Positions 1-8,772 of a DNA stretch of 64,000 bases are shown piece after piece (the first letter of the stretch is position 1; each line of letters starts with the position of its first letter). The notes below the pieces were generated by a model, which was not told the origin of the DNA, did no database searches, and saw only the letters and a list, made by a program, of their open reading frames with translations. The stretch covers positions 1-64,000 of the forward strand of contig CALNWS010000015.1 of NCBI GenBank assembly GCA_940747215.1, given 5' to 3'. Origin of the DNA: an uncultured Paraburkholderia sp. (GTDB taxonomy: Bacteria; Pseudomonadota; Gammaproteobacteria; Burkholderiales; Burkholderiaceae). A program made the translations under genes and the position numbers.

Positions 1-130
1 TATGGGTGTGGAGGCGCTCGACACGACCCACATTCCGGTGGCGCGCGGCTTCGTGTACCTGACGGCGGTGGTGGACTGGGCGAGCCGCAAGGTGCTCGCG
101 CACCGGGTGGTCATCACGCCGGAAGCGCGG
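1..130 (+). mobile_element. IS3-family transposase (OrfB, rve integrase core) fragment
   Basis: The first 40 or so codons, read from position 2, resemble the IS3-family DDE integrase core. The conserved stretch runs DTTHIPVARGFVYLTAVVDW and is followed by ASRKVLAHRVVITPEA, where the second Asp (VVDW) is part of the catalytic DDE set. The rest of the transposase is missing. Homology stops near position 126-130, where the sequence changes to the reverse strand of an ABC permease gene; the left side is cut by the window edge. No terminal inverted repeat is visible at the junction, so this is a decayed or recombined scrap rather than a mobile copy. Confidence 0.75.
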
Positions 131-440
131 CTGTTTTGTCGGGCACGGTGACGTCGAGCGCGAGCACGGGACTCGCGAGCGCAACGCCCGCTTCGGTTGC
201 GAGATGCGGGTAAATCGCTTCGTCGAATAAAGGCTGTGCGCCGCGCACCTGCAGGTCGGCCTAACGTCGGCCTAACCCGACAGACTGCGCGTCGCCGCGG
301 AAAATTCGTTGAAGGCCGCGCTGTTGATCAGCTGGACCGCGTAACCCAGTGCGGCGCCGAGCGCGATCGTCGCGATGGCCACGAGCGCCGCGCAACGGCT
401 GCGCGTCAGTGCGCATAGCCTGCGGAACGCGCTTTGAACG
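127..440 (-). pseudogene. ABC transporter permease (FtsX/MacB-like) N-terminal fragment
   Basis: On the reverse strand this segment encodes the start of an ABC exporter permease: a membrane segment (CAALVAIATIALGAALGYAV) followed by periplasmic sequence such as QLINSAAFNEFSAATRSLSG and, in another frame, ADLQVRGAQPLFDEAIYPHL. The two parts are separated by a TAG and an 11-bp tandem duplication at 255-276. The gene is truncated at about position 130 against the IS3 fragment, so the C-terminal core and most membrane segments are gone. It lies directly downstream of the ABC ATPase remnant, as expected for a LolD/MacB-type ATPase-permease pair. The exact 5' end cannot be fixed. Confidence 0.65.
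255..276 (+). repeat. 11-bp tandem duplication in ABC permease remnant
   Basis: GTCGGCCTAAC occurs twice, perfectly and back to back. It interrupts the permease reading frame on the reverse strand. Confidence 0.9.
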
Positions 441-1061
441 GTGCCGTGTCGCCGCCCGTTGCAGTGGCAGCGAACGGCAGTTCGCCTTTCGACGCATGCA
501 AGCCGCCATCGCGCTGGATCAGGATGCGGTCGCCTCGGAGTGCGTCACCATGATCGTGGCCGCGCCGGTCACCTTGCTTTGCGCGCGGAAGAGGCCGAGG
601 TTGCCGGTGGGTTCGTCGGCGAGACGCCGCCTGAGAGCTGGCGCGTAAAGTCGTCGCCGCGTTTATCCAACCCGGCCGCCGCCAGCATGCCGGGCGTGCT
701 CGACGCCGGCAATTCGCTGAGCAGCAACGGTAGCGCAACGTTCTGCGCGAGCGTGAGATGCGGCAGCACGTGGAACGCCTGAAACATGAAGCCGGGCTTT
801 TCACGATGCAGCCGTGTGGCCGCGTTGTCGTCGAGATGCGCGACGCGATGGCCGTCGATGATCACGTTGCCGCTGTCCGCGCTGTCGAATCCGGCGATCA
901 GGTTCAGCAGCGTCGATTTGCCGACGCCCAAAATTCGCCCATGATCGCGACGAACTCACCCGGCTGGAGCGTGAAATCGAGTTGCGCGAGTACGACGCGT
1001 CCCGCGCCGTACTTCTTACTCAGGCTGCGGCATTCGAGTGCGGGCACGTTGCTGTCGTCAT
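406..1061 (-). pseudogene. LolD/MacB-type ABC transporter ATP-binding protein, degraded
   Basis: The gene reads on the minus strand. The N-terminus (VPALECRSLSKKY, FTLQPGEFVAIMGE) enters the Walker A (GVGKSTLLNLIAG), but a small length change just before it shifts the frame. The middle carries the Q-loop region (FMFQAFHVLPHLT) and the start of the signature (RQLSGG). There an internal deletion joins LSGG almost directly to the Walker B/D-loop remnant LADEPTGNL, removing the rest of the signature helix. A later frameshift follows the H-loop (VTHSE). The ATG at 1061 is out of frame with the conserved start, suggesting another lost base. This ATPase would have powered a lipoprotein- or macrolide-type exporter with the downstream permease; it cannot be functional. 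Confidence 0.8.
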
Positions 1062-1734
1062 GAAACGACAGCGTTATCCGGGAAATGAGCGGGAAAAGGA
1101 GGACAAAAAATCGAGCAGGTTAGGGCAGACCCGGAGCGAAAAACGAAAGGTATTGGAAAGAAACGCCGATGCAACGGAGCATCAATGAGCACATCAGCAG
1201 TCTGCATAACTGGGCGCATCAAGACGCGCAATCACCTGCACACTGCATGGTCTTTTTAGAGTACCGGAACAAAAATTTTTTTGCACCAATCAGGAAAAAC
1301 TTTTTCAGGAAGCGCATAAATCCGGACACTCCGCCAACCATTGATAGCATGTTTCGTTCTAGGAAAAAGCGAGCCACGAATAATTTGTGTAACGGCATGC
1401 AACTTGCAAATAAAAAATGCCTAACGTCGCTAAAAATTTTGTCTCCTGAATGAGACTGAAAGGGTTTATGCAAATGCACATTTCTACCCAATCCGCAAGA
1501 CCGGTTGTGGCAATAATGCATTGATATGGACGCCGCAACGTTGTTGCGCTGCAAAAGTATTCTTATCTTGGTAATCTCTCACCCTTGGTTATTCGACTGC
1601 GGGTAAACGTGTAGGTGGTAGCAACAGCAGCCTCACGTCAAGTTCAGCAAACTCCAGCTTACATATCCATTTCGACGCTTTCGATCCGGAAGGCGTTGAT
1701 GCGGCGTTTTGTATATCAAGTTTTGACAGAGCAC
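1062..1734. other. Intergenic region, AT-richer than neighbours, no gene recognised
   Basis: About 670 bp between the ABC remnant and the nuoM-like gene. The part from roughly 1250 to 1600 is clearly more AT-rich than the flanks, with several A and T runs. Open frames occur on both strands, but none has a recognisable domain or a convincing ribosome-binding site. It may be an old regulatory region or the remains of a gene too eroded to identify. Confidence 0.5.
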
Positions 1735-3319
1735 ATGCCATTGCCTCCGCTTATTAGCCTACTCATCTGGATCCCTATTGTCGCCGGCCTTGTGGTTTTG
1801 CGTGCCGGATCGGACGCGGCACGTAGTCCCACCCGGTGGCTCGCACTGATTGGTGCAGTTGCGGGTTTCCTGCCGGCGGTCCCACTGGTGTCGAACTTCC
1901 GCAACGACGTGGCCTCGATGCAGTTCGTCGAGAACATGTGCTGGTCGCCGACGTTCGACATCGCGTGGCATGTGGGTGTGGACGGCATCTCGCTCTGGCT
2001 CGTCACGCTGACCACCATCATCATCGTGGTCGCTTCGTGGGAATCGATCACGCAGCGCACCGCGCAGTACTACGGCGCGTTCCTGATGCTGTCGGGCTTC
2101 ATGCAGGGTGTGTTCACGTCGATGGACGGCATGCTGTTCTTCGTCGCGTTCGAAGCCACGCTGATTCTGCTGTATCTGCTGATCGGCACGTGGGACAACA
2201 AGAACCGCACGTACGCCGCTGTCAAATTCTTCTTCGTTTCGTTCCTCGGCTCGCTCTTGATGCTGATGTCGATGCTGTATCGGTACAGCCAGATGCACAG
2301 CTTCGACTTCGCAACGTGGCGTGAGACGCACCTCGGCACGTGGCCGCAGGTTCTGATTTTCCTCGGTTTCCTCGCTGCGTTCGGCGTGAAGGTGCCGATG
2401 TGGCCGCTGCACGTGGCTGCCCGACGTCCACCTCGACGGCCCGACTGGCACCGCCGTGATGATCGGTATGCTGAAGCTGGGCGGCTACGGTCTCCTGCGT
2501 TTCGCGCTGCCGATCGCGCCTCAGGCAAGCCACTTCTTCGCCCCGATGATGATGATCACGCTCTCGCTGATCGCCGTCATCTACTCGAGCCTGCTCGCGT
2601 ATTCGACGGTTGCGCACATGGGCCTCGTCACGCTGGGTCTCTTCGTCTTCAACCGCATCGGCCAGGCCGGCGCGATCGTGCAGATGAGTCTCGTACGGCG
2701 TCGTGTCCGGCGCGATGCTGCTGTGCACGGGCATTGCTCTACGACCGCACGAAGACCGCTTCGATCGCCGAATACGGCAGCGTCGCGCACACGATGCCGC
2801 GCTTCGCGGCATTTGTCATGCTGTGTTCTCCATGGCCAACATCGGTCTGCTGGGCACGTCGGGTTTCGTCGGCGAGTTCATGGTGCTGATGGGCGCGATC
2901 CGCTTCAACTTCTGGATCGGCGCGATGGCCGCCACCATGTTGATTCTGAGCGCCGCATACACATTTTGGATGTACAAAGCGCGTGATCTTCAGTGCGATC
3001 GCCAATGCGCGCGTCGCCAAGCTCAAGGATCTCGGCAAGCGCAAATTCGTGCTACTGGGTCGTGCTACTGGGTGCGATGGCCGTGCTCGTGCTCGCCATC
3101 GGTATCAATCCGAAGCCGTTCACGGATGCGCTCGATCCGTCGGTCGGCACGTTGCTGGCTCAGTCGGAGCGTTCGGTTCACCCTTCGGATTCGGCGCCGT
3201 CTGATGGCGGCCGCACCGGCACCGGCTGCAACGGCGATGCGCACCTTGGGTTAAGCCGGGAATGCGTGCGGAGGAGACAGAAAAAGGGCTTCGTCGCAAG
3301 TGCAGCATCTGTTGCGTAA
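1735..3319 (+). pseudogene. nuoM: NADH-quinone oxidoreductase subunit M-like (nuoM homologue), degraded
   Basis: The product was a proton-pumping membrane subunit of complex I. Recognisable blocks in order include HVGVDGISLWLVTL, TQRTAQYYGAFLMLSG, AFEATLILLYLLIGTW, AAVKFFFVSFLGSLLMLMS, AFGVKVPMWPLH, PDVHLDGPTG, MLKLGGYGLLRFALPIAP, YSTVAHMGLVTLGLFVFN, SGFVGEFMVLMGAI and AIGINPKPFTDAL. These are spread over at least four frame changes. An in-frame deletion joins LIAVIY to LAYSTVAHMG, removing the conserved lysine-bearing loop. A 13-bp tandem duplication at 3048-3073 causes one frameshift. The ATG at 1735 fits the NuoM N-terminus. The gene stands alone upstream of cyo, so it is probably a second copy rather than the main nuo operon gene. 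The C-terminal end is uncertain. Confidence 0.85.
3048..3073 (+). repeat. 13-bp tandem duplication in nuoM-like pseudogene
   Basis: CGTGCTACTGGGT is present twice in perfect tandem. Removing one copy restores the expected frame KFVLLGAMAVLVLA, so the duplication itself is a frameshift lesion. Confidence 0.93.
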
Positions 3320-3371
3320 ATGCTGCCGCTCTAAGCTTTGCCCCGATTCGCCGACATCTTCTTCGCGCGCC

Positions 3372-3413
3372 TTTGACGCGACGTGACCCACAAGGTCGCG
3401 TCACGTTTTAGTG
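3372..3413 (+). terminator. Rho-independent terminator after nuoM-like gene
   Basis: A long hairpin with arms TTTGACGCGACGTGACC and GGTCGCGTCACGTTTTA flanks a CACAA loop. Its stem has one mismatch and a few G-T pairs, and ends in a T-rich tract. It lies downstream of the nuoM remnant and upstream of cyoA. The remaining bases to 3653 contain only the leader of cyoA; no further gene is visible. Confidence 0.75.
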
Positions 3414-3653
3414 CTTGTTTGAAGGCACTTTGTGATGTGCTGACTTTGCGGGCAGACTGCCGCGAAGTTCCGCGATCCTCGCCTGCGCGCAGGAGTGCGG
3501 CAATGTGTCGCACGGTGGTGCGACGCAATAATACGTTGCTAACTGAGGGTTTATTGCAAAATGCCGTTCCCCTACTATGCGAGCGCTTATTCGCTTATTA
3601 ATGGAGAGCGGTCTGATGACGTTCGTTGAAGTCGTAACTAAAAGGCAATGGAT

Positions 3654-4571
3654 ATGAAAGGAAAGACTCTGCGTGGGTCGATAAGTTTCGTTTCCACGAG
3701 CCTCGTGTTATTGCTCTCGGGTTGCAGCAACCTCGATATTTTGAATCCGAAGGGGAGCGTTGGACTGGCCGAGCGCGAGCTCATCGCCACGTCCACTTGG
3801 GCCATGCTCATCGTGGTCATTCCGGTGATCACGCTCACGTTGTTCTTCGCGTGGCGTTATCGCGCGTCGAATAAGAATGCAGACTACCAGCAGAATGCAG
3901 ACTACCAGCCGGGTTGGGTTCATTCGACCGGTATCGAAATTGCCATCTGGACGATTCCGACGCTGATCATCCTGTTCCTCGCCGTACTGACGTGGAAAAC
4001 CACGCACGAACTCGATCCGTACAAGCCGCTCGAGTCGCGGGTCAAGCCGATCAACGTCGAAGTCGTCGCGCTCGACTGGAAGTGGCTGTTCATCTATCCA
4101 GACCTCGGCATCGCGTCGGTCAACCAGCTCGCCATTCCTGTCGGCACGCCGGTGAACTTCACGATCACGTCCGACACCGTGATGAACTCGTTCTTCATTT
4201 CGCAACTCGGCGGCCAGATCTACGCGATGGCGGGTATGCAAACGCGTCTGCATCTGATCGCCGACGAACCCGGCAACTACGCCGGTACCTCGGCCAACTT
4301 CAGCGGAAAGGGCTTCTCGGACATGAAGTTCCGTACGCTCGCCACGTCGCCCGAAGAGTTCAACGCTTGGGTTGCGAAAGTGCGCGCTTCGTCCGACAAC
4401 CTCAGCATGGACCGCTACCATACGGTATCGGCGCCGAGCGAGAAGGACCCGGTCCGCTATTTCTCGTCGGTTGATCCAAAGCTCTTTTACAACATCATTG
4501 CCCGGTACAACAACGGTAACGTCATCGACAACATGAAGGACGCTAACTGTGCACCGCAGGGTAAGGGGTAA
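3654..4571 (+). CDS. cyoA: Cytochrome bo3 ubiquinol oxidase subunit II
   Basis: Subunit II of the heme-copper quinol oxidase. It is anchored in the inner membrane and helps form the quinol-oxidising complex; unlike cytochrome c oxidase subunit II it has no CuA centre. A lipoprotein signal ends in a lipobox (LLLSGC, Cys about residue 24). Two membrane helices follow (about 45-70 and 95-120), then a periplasmic cupredoxin-like domain. The second in-frame ATG is preferred because AAGG sits about eight bases upstream; the alternative ATG at 3648 would be too close. An 18-bp tandem duplication adds six residues (giving NADYQQNADYQ) in the loop between the helices, without breaking the frame. First gene of cyoABCD, three bases before cyoB. 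Confidence 0.95.
   Translation: MKGKTLRGSISFVSTSLVLLLSGCSNLDILNPKGSVGLAERELIATSTWAMLIVVIPVITLTLFFAWRYRASNKNADYQQNADYQPGWVHSTGIEIAIWTIPTLIILFLAVLTWKTTHELDPYKPLESRVKPINVEVVALDWKWLFIYPDLGIASVNQLAIPVGTPVNFTITSDTVMNSFFISQLGGQIYAMAGMQTRLHLIADEPGNYAGTSANFSGKGFSDMKFRTLATSPEEFNAWVAKVRASSDNLSMDRYHTVSAPSEKDPVRYFSSVDPKLFYNIIARYNNGNVIDNMKDANCAPQGKG
3874..3909 (+). repeat. 18-bp in-frame tandem duplication in cyoA
   Basis: The unit AGAATGCAGACTACCAGC is repeated perfectly twice. It inserts six residues into the inter-helix loop of CyoA while leaving the reading frame intact. Confidence 0.93.
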
Positions 4572-4574
4572 CGC

Positions 4575-6560
4575 ATGTTCGGCAAACTCTCACTAGAATC
4601 GATTCCGTATCACGAACTCATCATCATGGTGACTGCCGCCGGCATCGCCATCGGCGGGGCGCTGGTACTGGGTCTGATCACCTACTTCAAGAAGTGGGGC
4701 TACCTGTGGTCGGAATGGCTCACGTCGGTCGACCACAAGAAACTCGGCGTGATGTACATCGTCGTCGCGCTCATCATGCTGTTCCGCGGCTTTGCGGACG
4801 CCATCATGATGCGTACCCAGTTGGCGCTCTCGTATAACGCGCCCGGCTTTTTGCCGCCGCATCACTACGACCAGATCTTCACCGCGCACGGCGTCATCAT
4901 GATTTTCTTCATGGCGATGGCGTTCATGGTCGGTCTGATGAACATCATCTTGCCGCTGCAGATCGGTGCGCGCGACGTCGCCTTCCCGTTCCTCAACTCG
5001 TTGAGCTTCTGGATGACCGCGATCAGCGCGATCCTGATCAACATCTCGCTCGTGGTCGGTGAATTCGCGCAAACAGGCTGGCTCGCGTATCCGCCGCTGT
5101 CGGAATTGCAGTTCAGTCCGGGCGTCGGCGTCGACTACTACCTGTGGAGTCTGCAGCTTTCCGGTATCGGTACGTTGCTGACCGGCGTGAACTTCTTCGT
5201 CACGATCGTGAAAATGCGCGCTCCGGGCATGACGTTCATGAAGATGCCGGTGTTCACGTGGACGGCGCTGTGTACGAACGTGCTGATCATGGCTGCATTC
5301 CCGATCCTGACCGTCACGCTCGCGCTGCTCGGTCTCGACCGTTACCTCGGCATGCACTTCTTCACGAACGATGCAGGCGGCAACGCCATGATGTACCTGA
5401 ACCTGATCTGGACATGGGGTCACCCCGAGGTGTACATCCTGATCCTGCCGGCGTTCGGTATTTTCTCGGAAGTCGTGGCGACGTTCGCCAAGAAGCCGTT
5501 GTTCGGTTACAAGACGATGGTCTGGGCGACCTGTGCGATCATGGTGCTGTCGTTCCTCGTGTGGTTGCACCACTTCTTCACGATGGGTTCGGGTGCCGAC
5601 GTCAACGCGTTCTTCGGTATCGCCACGATGGTAATTGCGATCCCGACCGGCGTGAAGGTGTTCAACTGGCTGTTCACGATCTACAAGGGTCGTCTGCAGT
5701 TCACCACGCCGATCCTGTGGACGCTGGGCTTCATGGTCACTTTCACGATCGGCGGTATGACCGGCGTGATGATGGCGATTCCGGGCGCGGACTTCGTGCT
5801 GCACAACAGCCTGTTCCTGATCGCTCACTTCCACAACGTGATTATCGGTGGCGTGCTGTTCGGCTACCTCGCCGGTTTCAACTACTGGTTCCCGAAGGCG
5901 TTCGGCTTCAAGCTGAACGAGAAGCTGGGCAAGGCTGCATTCTGGTTCTGGCAGATCGGTTTCTGGGTGGCGTTCACGCCGCTGTACGTGCTCGGCTTCA
6001 TGGGCATGACACGTCGTATCAACCACTATGACAATCCGGACTGGCACCTGTGGCTGATGTTCGCATGGGTCGGCACCGTGCTGATCGCAATCGGTATTGT
6101 TTGCCAGGTGCTGCAGCTGGTGGTCAGCATCCGCGATCGCAACAAGCCGGGAAACCGCGACCTGACGGGTGACGCATGGGACGGTCACACGCTGGAATGG
6201 GCAACGAGCTCACCGCCGGCCTCGTACAACTTCGCGATCGTTCCGGATGTGCGTGAACTCGACGCCTTCGCTGAAATGAAGTCGCGCAAGAACCAGTCGA
6301 AGCCAGTGTACACGGACATTCACATGCCTTCGAACACGTCGGTGGGTCTGGTCGTGGCGATGTTCTCACTGATGCTCGGTTTCGCGGCCGTCTGGCACAT
6401 CTGGTGGCTCGCCATCGTCGGTCTGGTCGGCTCGATCGCGACCGTGATCGTGTACAGTTGCCAGAAGAACGAAGGTTTTTACATTCCGGCTGCCACGGTG
6501 GCCGCAATTGAAGAAAAACGCTCTGGCGCCGGTGCTCCGGTTGCGTTGGAGGTGGATTGA
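4575..6560 (+). CDS. cyoB: Cytochrome bo3 ubiquinol oxidase subunit I
   Basis: The catalytic subunit, which oxidises ubiquinol and reduces O2 to water while pumping protons. It is 661 residues, the normal family length, with about 15 membrane helices. Heme and copper ligands are visible: the CuB histidine and cross-linked tyrosine in [18 protein letters not shown], the CuB His pair in WLHHFFTMG, and the heme histidines in [10 protein letters not shown]. An N-terminal quinol-oxidase extension precedes the helix core ([11 protein letters not shown]). The reading frame is uninterrupted, in contrast to the surrounding genes, which implies continued purifying selection. Its stop overlaps the cyoC start (TGATG). 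Confidence 0.97.
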   Translation: MFGKLSLESIPYHELIIMVTAAGIAIGGALVLGLITYFKKWGYLWSEWLTSVDHKKLGVMYIVVALIMLFRGFADAIMMRTQLALSYNAPGFLPPHHYDQIFTAHGVIMIFFMAMAFMVGLMNIILPLQIGARDVAFPFLNSLSFWMTAISAILINISLVVGEFAQTGWLAYPPLSELQFSPGVGVDYYLWSLQLSGIGTLLTGVNFFVTIVKMRAPGMTFMKMPVFTWTALCTNVLIMAAFPILTVTLALLGLDRYLGMHFFTNDAGGNAMMYLNLIWTWGHPEVYILILPAFGIFSEVVATFAKKPLFGYKTMVWATCAIMVLSFLVWLHHFFTMGSGADVNAFFGIATMVIAIPTGVKVFNWLFTIYKGRLQFTTPILWTLGFMVTFTIGGMTGVMMAIPGADFVLHNSLFLIAHFHNVIIGGVLFGYLAGFNYWFPKAFGFKLNEKLGKAAFWFWQIGFWVAFTPLYVLGFMGMTRRINHYDNPDWHLWLMFAWVGTVLIAIGIVCQVLQLVVSIRDRNKPGNRDLTGDAWDGHTLEWATSSPPASYNFAIVPDVRELDAFAEMKSRKNQSKPVYTDIHMPSNTSVGLVVAMFSLMLGFAAVWHIWWLAIVGLVGSIATVIVYSCQKNEGFYIPAATVAAIEEKRSGAGAPVALEVD

Positions 6561-7177
6561 TGTCAAACAATACGCTTACGGCTGACGCGCATCATCACGA
6601 CGCGCATCACGCCGATCACCTGCCGTCGCATTCGGTATTCGGCTTCTGGCTGTACCTGATGACCGACTGCATCATCTTCGCGTCGCTGTTCGCAGTGTTC
6701 GTGGTGATGAGCCACCAGTTCGCCGGCGGCCCGACCGCCAAGGATCTGTTCGAGATCCCGGGCGTCGCGCTCGAAACGACGATGCTGCTCCTGAGCAGTA
6801 TTACGTACGGTTTCGCGATGCTCGGCGCACACAAGAACCGCAAGGGCGTGCTGCTGTTCTGGCTCGCCGTGACCTTCCTGCTGAGTCTCGCGTTCCTAGT
6901 GCTCGAACTGCGCGAGTTCTCGCATCTGATCGCCGAAGGCGCGGGTCCGGACCGTAGCGCGTTCCTGTCGTCGTTCTTCACGCTGGTCGGCACGCACGGT
7001 CTGCACGTGACGTGCGGCCTGATCTGGATGGTCGTGCTGGCCGTGCAGGTCATGACGCATCGCGATCTGACCGAACGCGACATGATTCGCCTGACGTGCC
7101 TGAGCCTTTTCTGGCACTTTCTGGACGTCGTGTGGATTGGCGTCTTCACCTTTGTCTATCTTGCGAGCGTGATCTAA
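6560..7177 (+). CDS. cyoC: Cytochrome bo3 ubiquinol oxidase subunit III
   Basis: Subunit III, a five-helix protein of 205 residues that supports assembly and stability of the oxidase. The N-terminus is histidine-rich (HHHDAHHADH). Core motifs include FGFWLYLMTDCIIFASLFA and a C-terminal FWHFLDVVWIGVFTFVY. The ATG at 6560 is chosen because it overlaps the cyoB stop by one base and has GGAGGTGG just upstream, giving translational coupling. It is intact and immediately followed by cyoD. Confidence 0.96.
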   Translation: MSNNTLTADAHHHDAHHADHLPSHSVFGFWLYLMTDCIIFASLFAVFVVMSHQFAGGPTAKDLFEIPGVALETTMLLLSSITYGFAMLGAHKNRKGVLLFWLAVTFLLSLAFLVLELREFSHLIAEGAGPDRSAFLSSFFTLVGTHGLHVTCGLIWMVVLAVQVMTHRDLTERDMIRLTCLSLFWHFLDVVWIGVFTFVYLASVI

Positions 7178-7513
7178 ATGGACCATAGCCATAACGCACA
7201 CTCCTCGGGCGAGGGCCACGGCAGCCTCGGCAGCTATGCAACGGGCTTCATCCTGTCGGTCATTCTGACGGTGGCAGCATTCGCTCTCGTCATGAACGGC
7301 ACGCTGACCGGCGAGAACGCGCTGATCGCTATCGCGGGTCTGGCATTCGTGCAGATCATCGTGCACCTCGTGTTCTTCCTGCACATGAACACGTCGTCGG
7401 CGCAGCGCTGGAACGTGACGGCGTTTGCGTTCACGGTGCTGACTGCCGTGATCGTGATCGGCGGCACGTTGTGGGTCATGCACAACGTTAGCATGCACAT
7501 GATGTTGCGCTAA
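7178..7513 (+). CDS. cyoD: Cytochrome bo3 ubiquinol oxidase subunit IV
   Basis: Subunit IV, 111 residues, a small three-helix protein of the prokaryotic COX4-like family. It helps copper incorporation and assembly of the bo3 oxidase. The start codon follows the cyoC stop with no gap. Helices are evident at about 20-45, 50-70 and 82-105 (for example TGFILSVILTVAAFALVMNG). It is the last gene of the operon; a strong terminator follows. The heme O synthase cyoE is not in this window. Confidence 0.95.
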   Translation: MDHSHNAHSSGEGHGSLGSYATGFILSVILTVAAFALVMNGTLTGENALIAIAGLAFVQIIVHLVFFLHMNTSSAQRWNVTAFAFTVLTAVIVIGGTLWVMHNVSMHMMLR

Positions 7514-7534
7514 GCGCATCGAACTGTTGTAGTG

Positions 7535-7573
7535 AAAAACCCCGCAAAATATGAGTCTTGCGGGGTTTTTCTT
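7535..7573 (+). terminator. Rho-independent terminator of cyoABCD
   Basis: AAAAACCCCGCAA and TTGCGGGGTTTTT form a perfect 13-bp stem around a short loop. The flanking A and T tracts make it effective in both directions. It lies 21 bases after the cyoD stop. Confidence 0.95.
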
Positions 7574-7611
7574 TTGGGCTGCGTGAGCGGTGCTTTTTCG
7601 GATAACGGCTT

Positions 7612-8265
7612 TCAGTCGAGCGTTGCGAAAGATTGCTTCGCGCGCCACATCGCATGCCAAAGACCATTACGTGACCACCGAAATACTTTACGCAGCGGCC
7701 GCATGTGATTCCCACGCGCCTGTTCGACGGCTTCGGCGCGAGTTGCGCGACCACGGTTCGGGCGTCGTAAAAAGCTTCGTGTGCCAATCCCAGTAGAGCG
7801 GATAATGCAGCAACACACCGGCGCACAGCATGTCGAGCTACAACGTGCGATGCCGCCACGGCACGAGCGCGAGTGCATTGTGCGTGAGACCCCAGCCGGC
7901 GTAGAAGGACAACTGTACGTATAGACGGTTTTGCCGCGCAACAGCGCGTCGAAACCCGCGAGCGACGAAAGCGTCTGGACCTCGTCGGCGACATCGACGA
8001 GCGACAGCAGATCCGCTTCCGTATCGACGACATCGGAAAGCTGCTGTGCGTCGATCAAGCCATTGCGATTGCCCGACAACACATCCGGATGCGGCTTGTA
8101 GACGAAGAAGGCGTCCGGGCGCAGTCCACGCAGGCCGTCGACGCCCCAGGTTGTACTTGGTCACGCCGAGTTCGACGACCGTTGCGCGCAGCGCGGCGGC
8201 TCGCTGCAACTCGGTGTCGGTGAATTCGGCTTCGTTGATCAGTACGCTCAGATTGCTCGGTTGAC
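7612..8265 (-). pseudogene. KpsC-like capsule Kdo-transferase C-terminal fragment
   Basis: On the minus strand the sequence matches the C-terminal half of the KpsC/WcbA-type capsule polysaccharide proteins, which attach the Kdo linker for capsule export. Hallmarks are LRPDAFFVYKPHPDVLSGNR, LVDVADEVQTLSSLAGFDAL, LRGKTVYTY and FYAGWGLTHN. They occur in different frames, with a stop after PWRHRTL. The 5' part is missing: homology ends at about 8265, where an unrelated gene on the opposite strand begins. The product name is from family resemblance; the broken frames show it is dead. Confidence 0.75.
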
Positions 8266-8770
8266 TCGCGTGCCGGTCCGTACGTTTCGGATTTCGCGGT
8301 GGCCGACGCGATCATCGCCGCGCTCGACGCGCCGCGCGAGAAGCCCGCGTTCATCTTCTTGATGACGATGGAAAACCACGGCCCGCTGCATCTCGAATCG
8401 GTAGAGAAAGGCGAGGGTGCCGCCTTCCACGGGCTCGGCGACGACGACTGCTGGCGCGACCTGACCACTTATCTGCGGCACCTCGCGAATGCGGACGCGA
8501 TGCTCGGCCGGCTGCTCGCCGCGCTGCGCACGCGGCGCCGCGACACGGTGCTGTGTTTTTGGTGACCACGTGCTGGCCTTGCCGCACGTGTTCTTCGACC
8601 TCGATTACGAACCGTCGCGCAGCGACTACTTTATCTGGCGCAATTACGGCGACGCCCCCGCTCATCGGAAAGATCTGTGCGCCGAACAGCTCGGACTCGC
8701 ACTGACTCGATCGCTCGAGCCGGTTGCGCCTCGCGAGACGCACGCGCACACGTTGCAACCAACGACATAA
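8266..8770 (+). pseudogene. LTA-synthase-like sulfatase C-terminal fragment
   Basis: The C-terminal third of an alkaline-phosphatase-superfamily sulfatase of the LTA synthase type. ADAIIAALDA, FIFLMTMENHGPLH and a metal-binding GDH motif (GDHVLALPHVFFDLDYEPSR) are visible. A one-base loss at about 8565 separates FW from GDH. The N-terminal part and start are missing at the junction with the KpsC-like fragment. The stop lies two bases before the PKS start, so the two were probably co-transcribed, as in Burkholderia capsule loci where a sulfatase-like gene precedes a PKS. It is non-functional. Confidence 0.7.
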
Positions 8771-8772
8771 AG

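Noticed and set aside
1169-1453. 94-codon plus-strand and 111-codon minus-strand frames in the AT-rich region before nuoM
   Set aside because: No ribosome-binding site, no recognisable family, and composition that looks like unselected AT-rich DNA.
4593-6188. Very long open frame of 531 codons on the minus strand of cyoB
   Set aside because: It is the antisense shadow of a GC-rich gene; composition is Arg/His/Asp/Glu-rich without any domain, and the plus-strand cyoB is certain.
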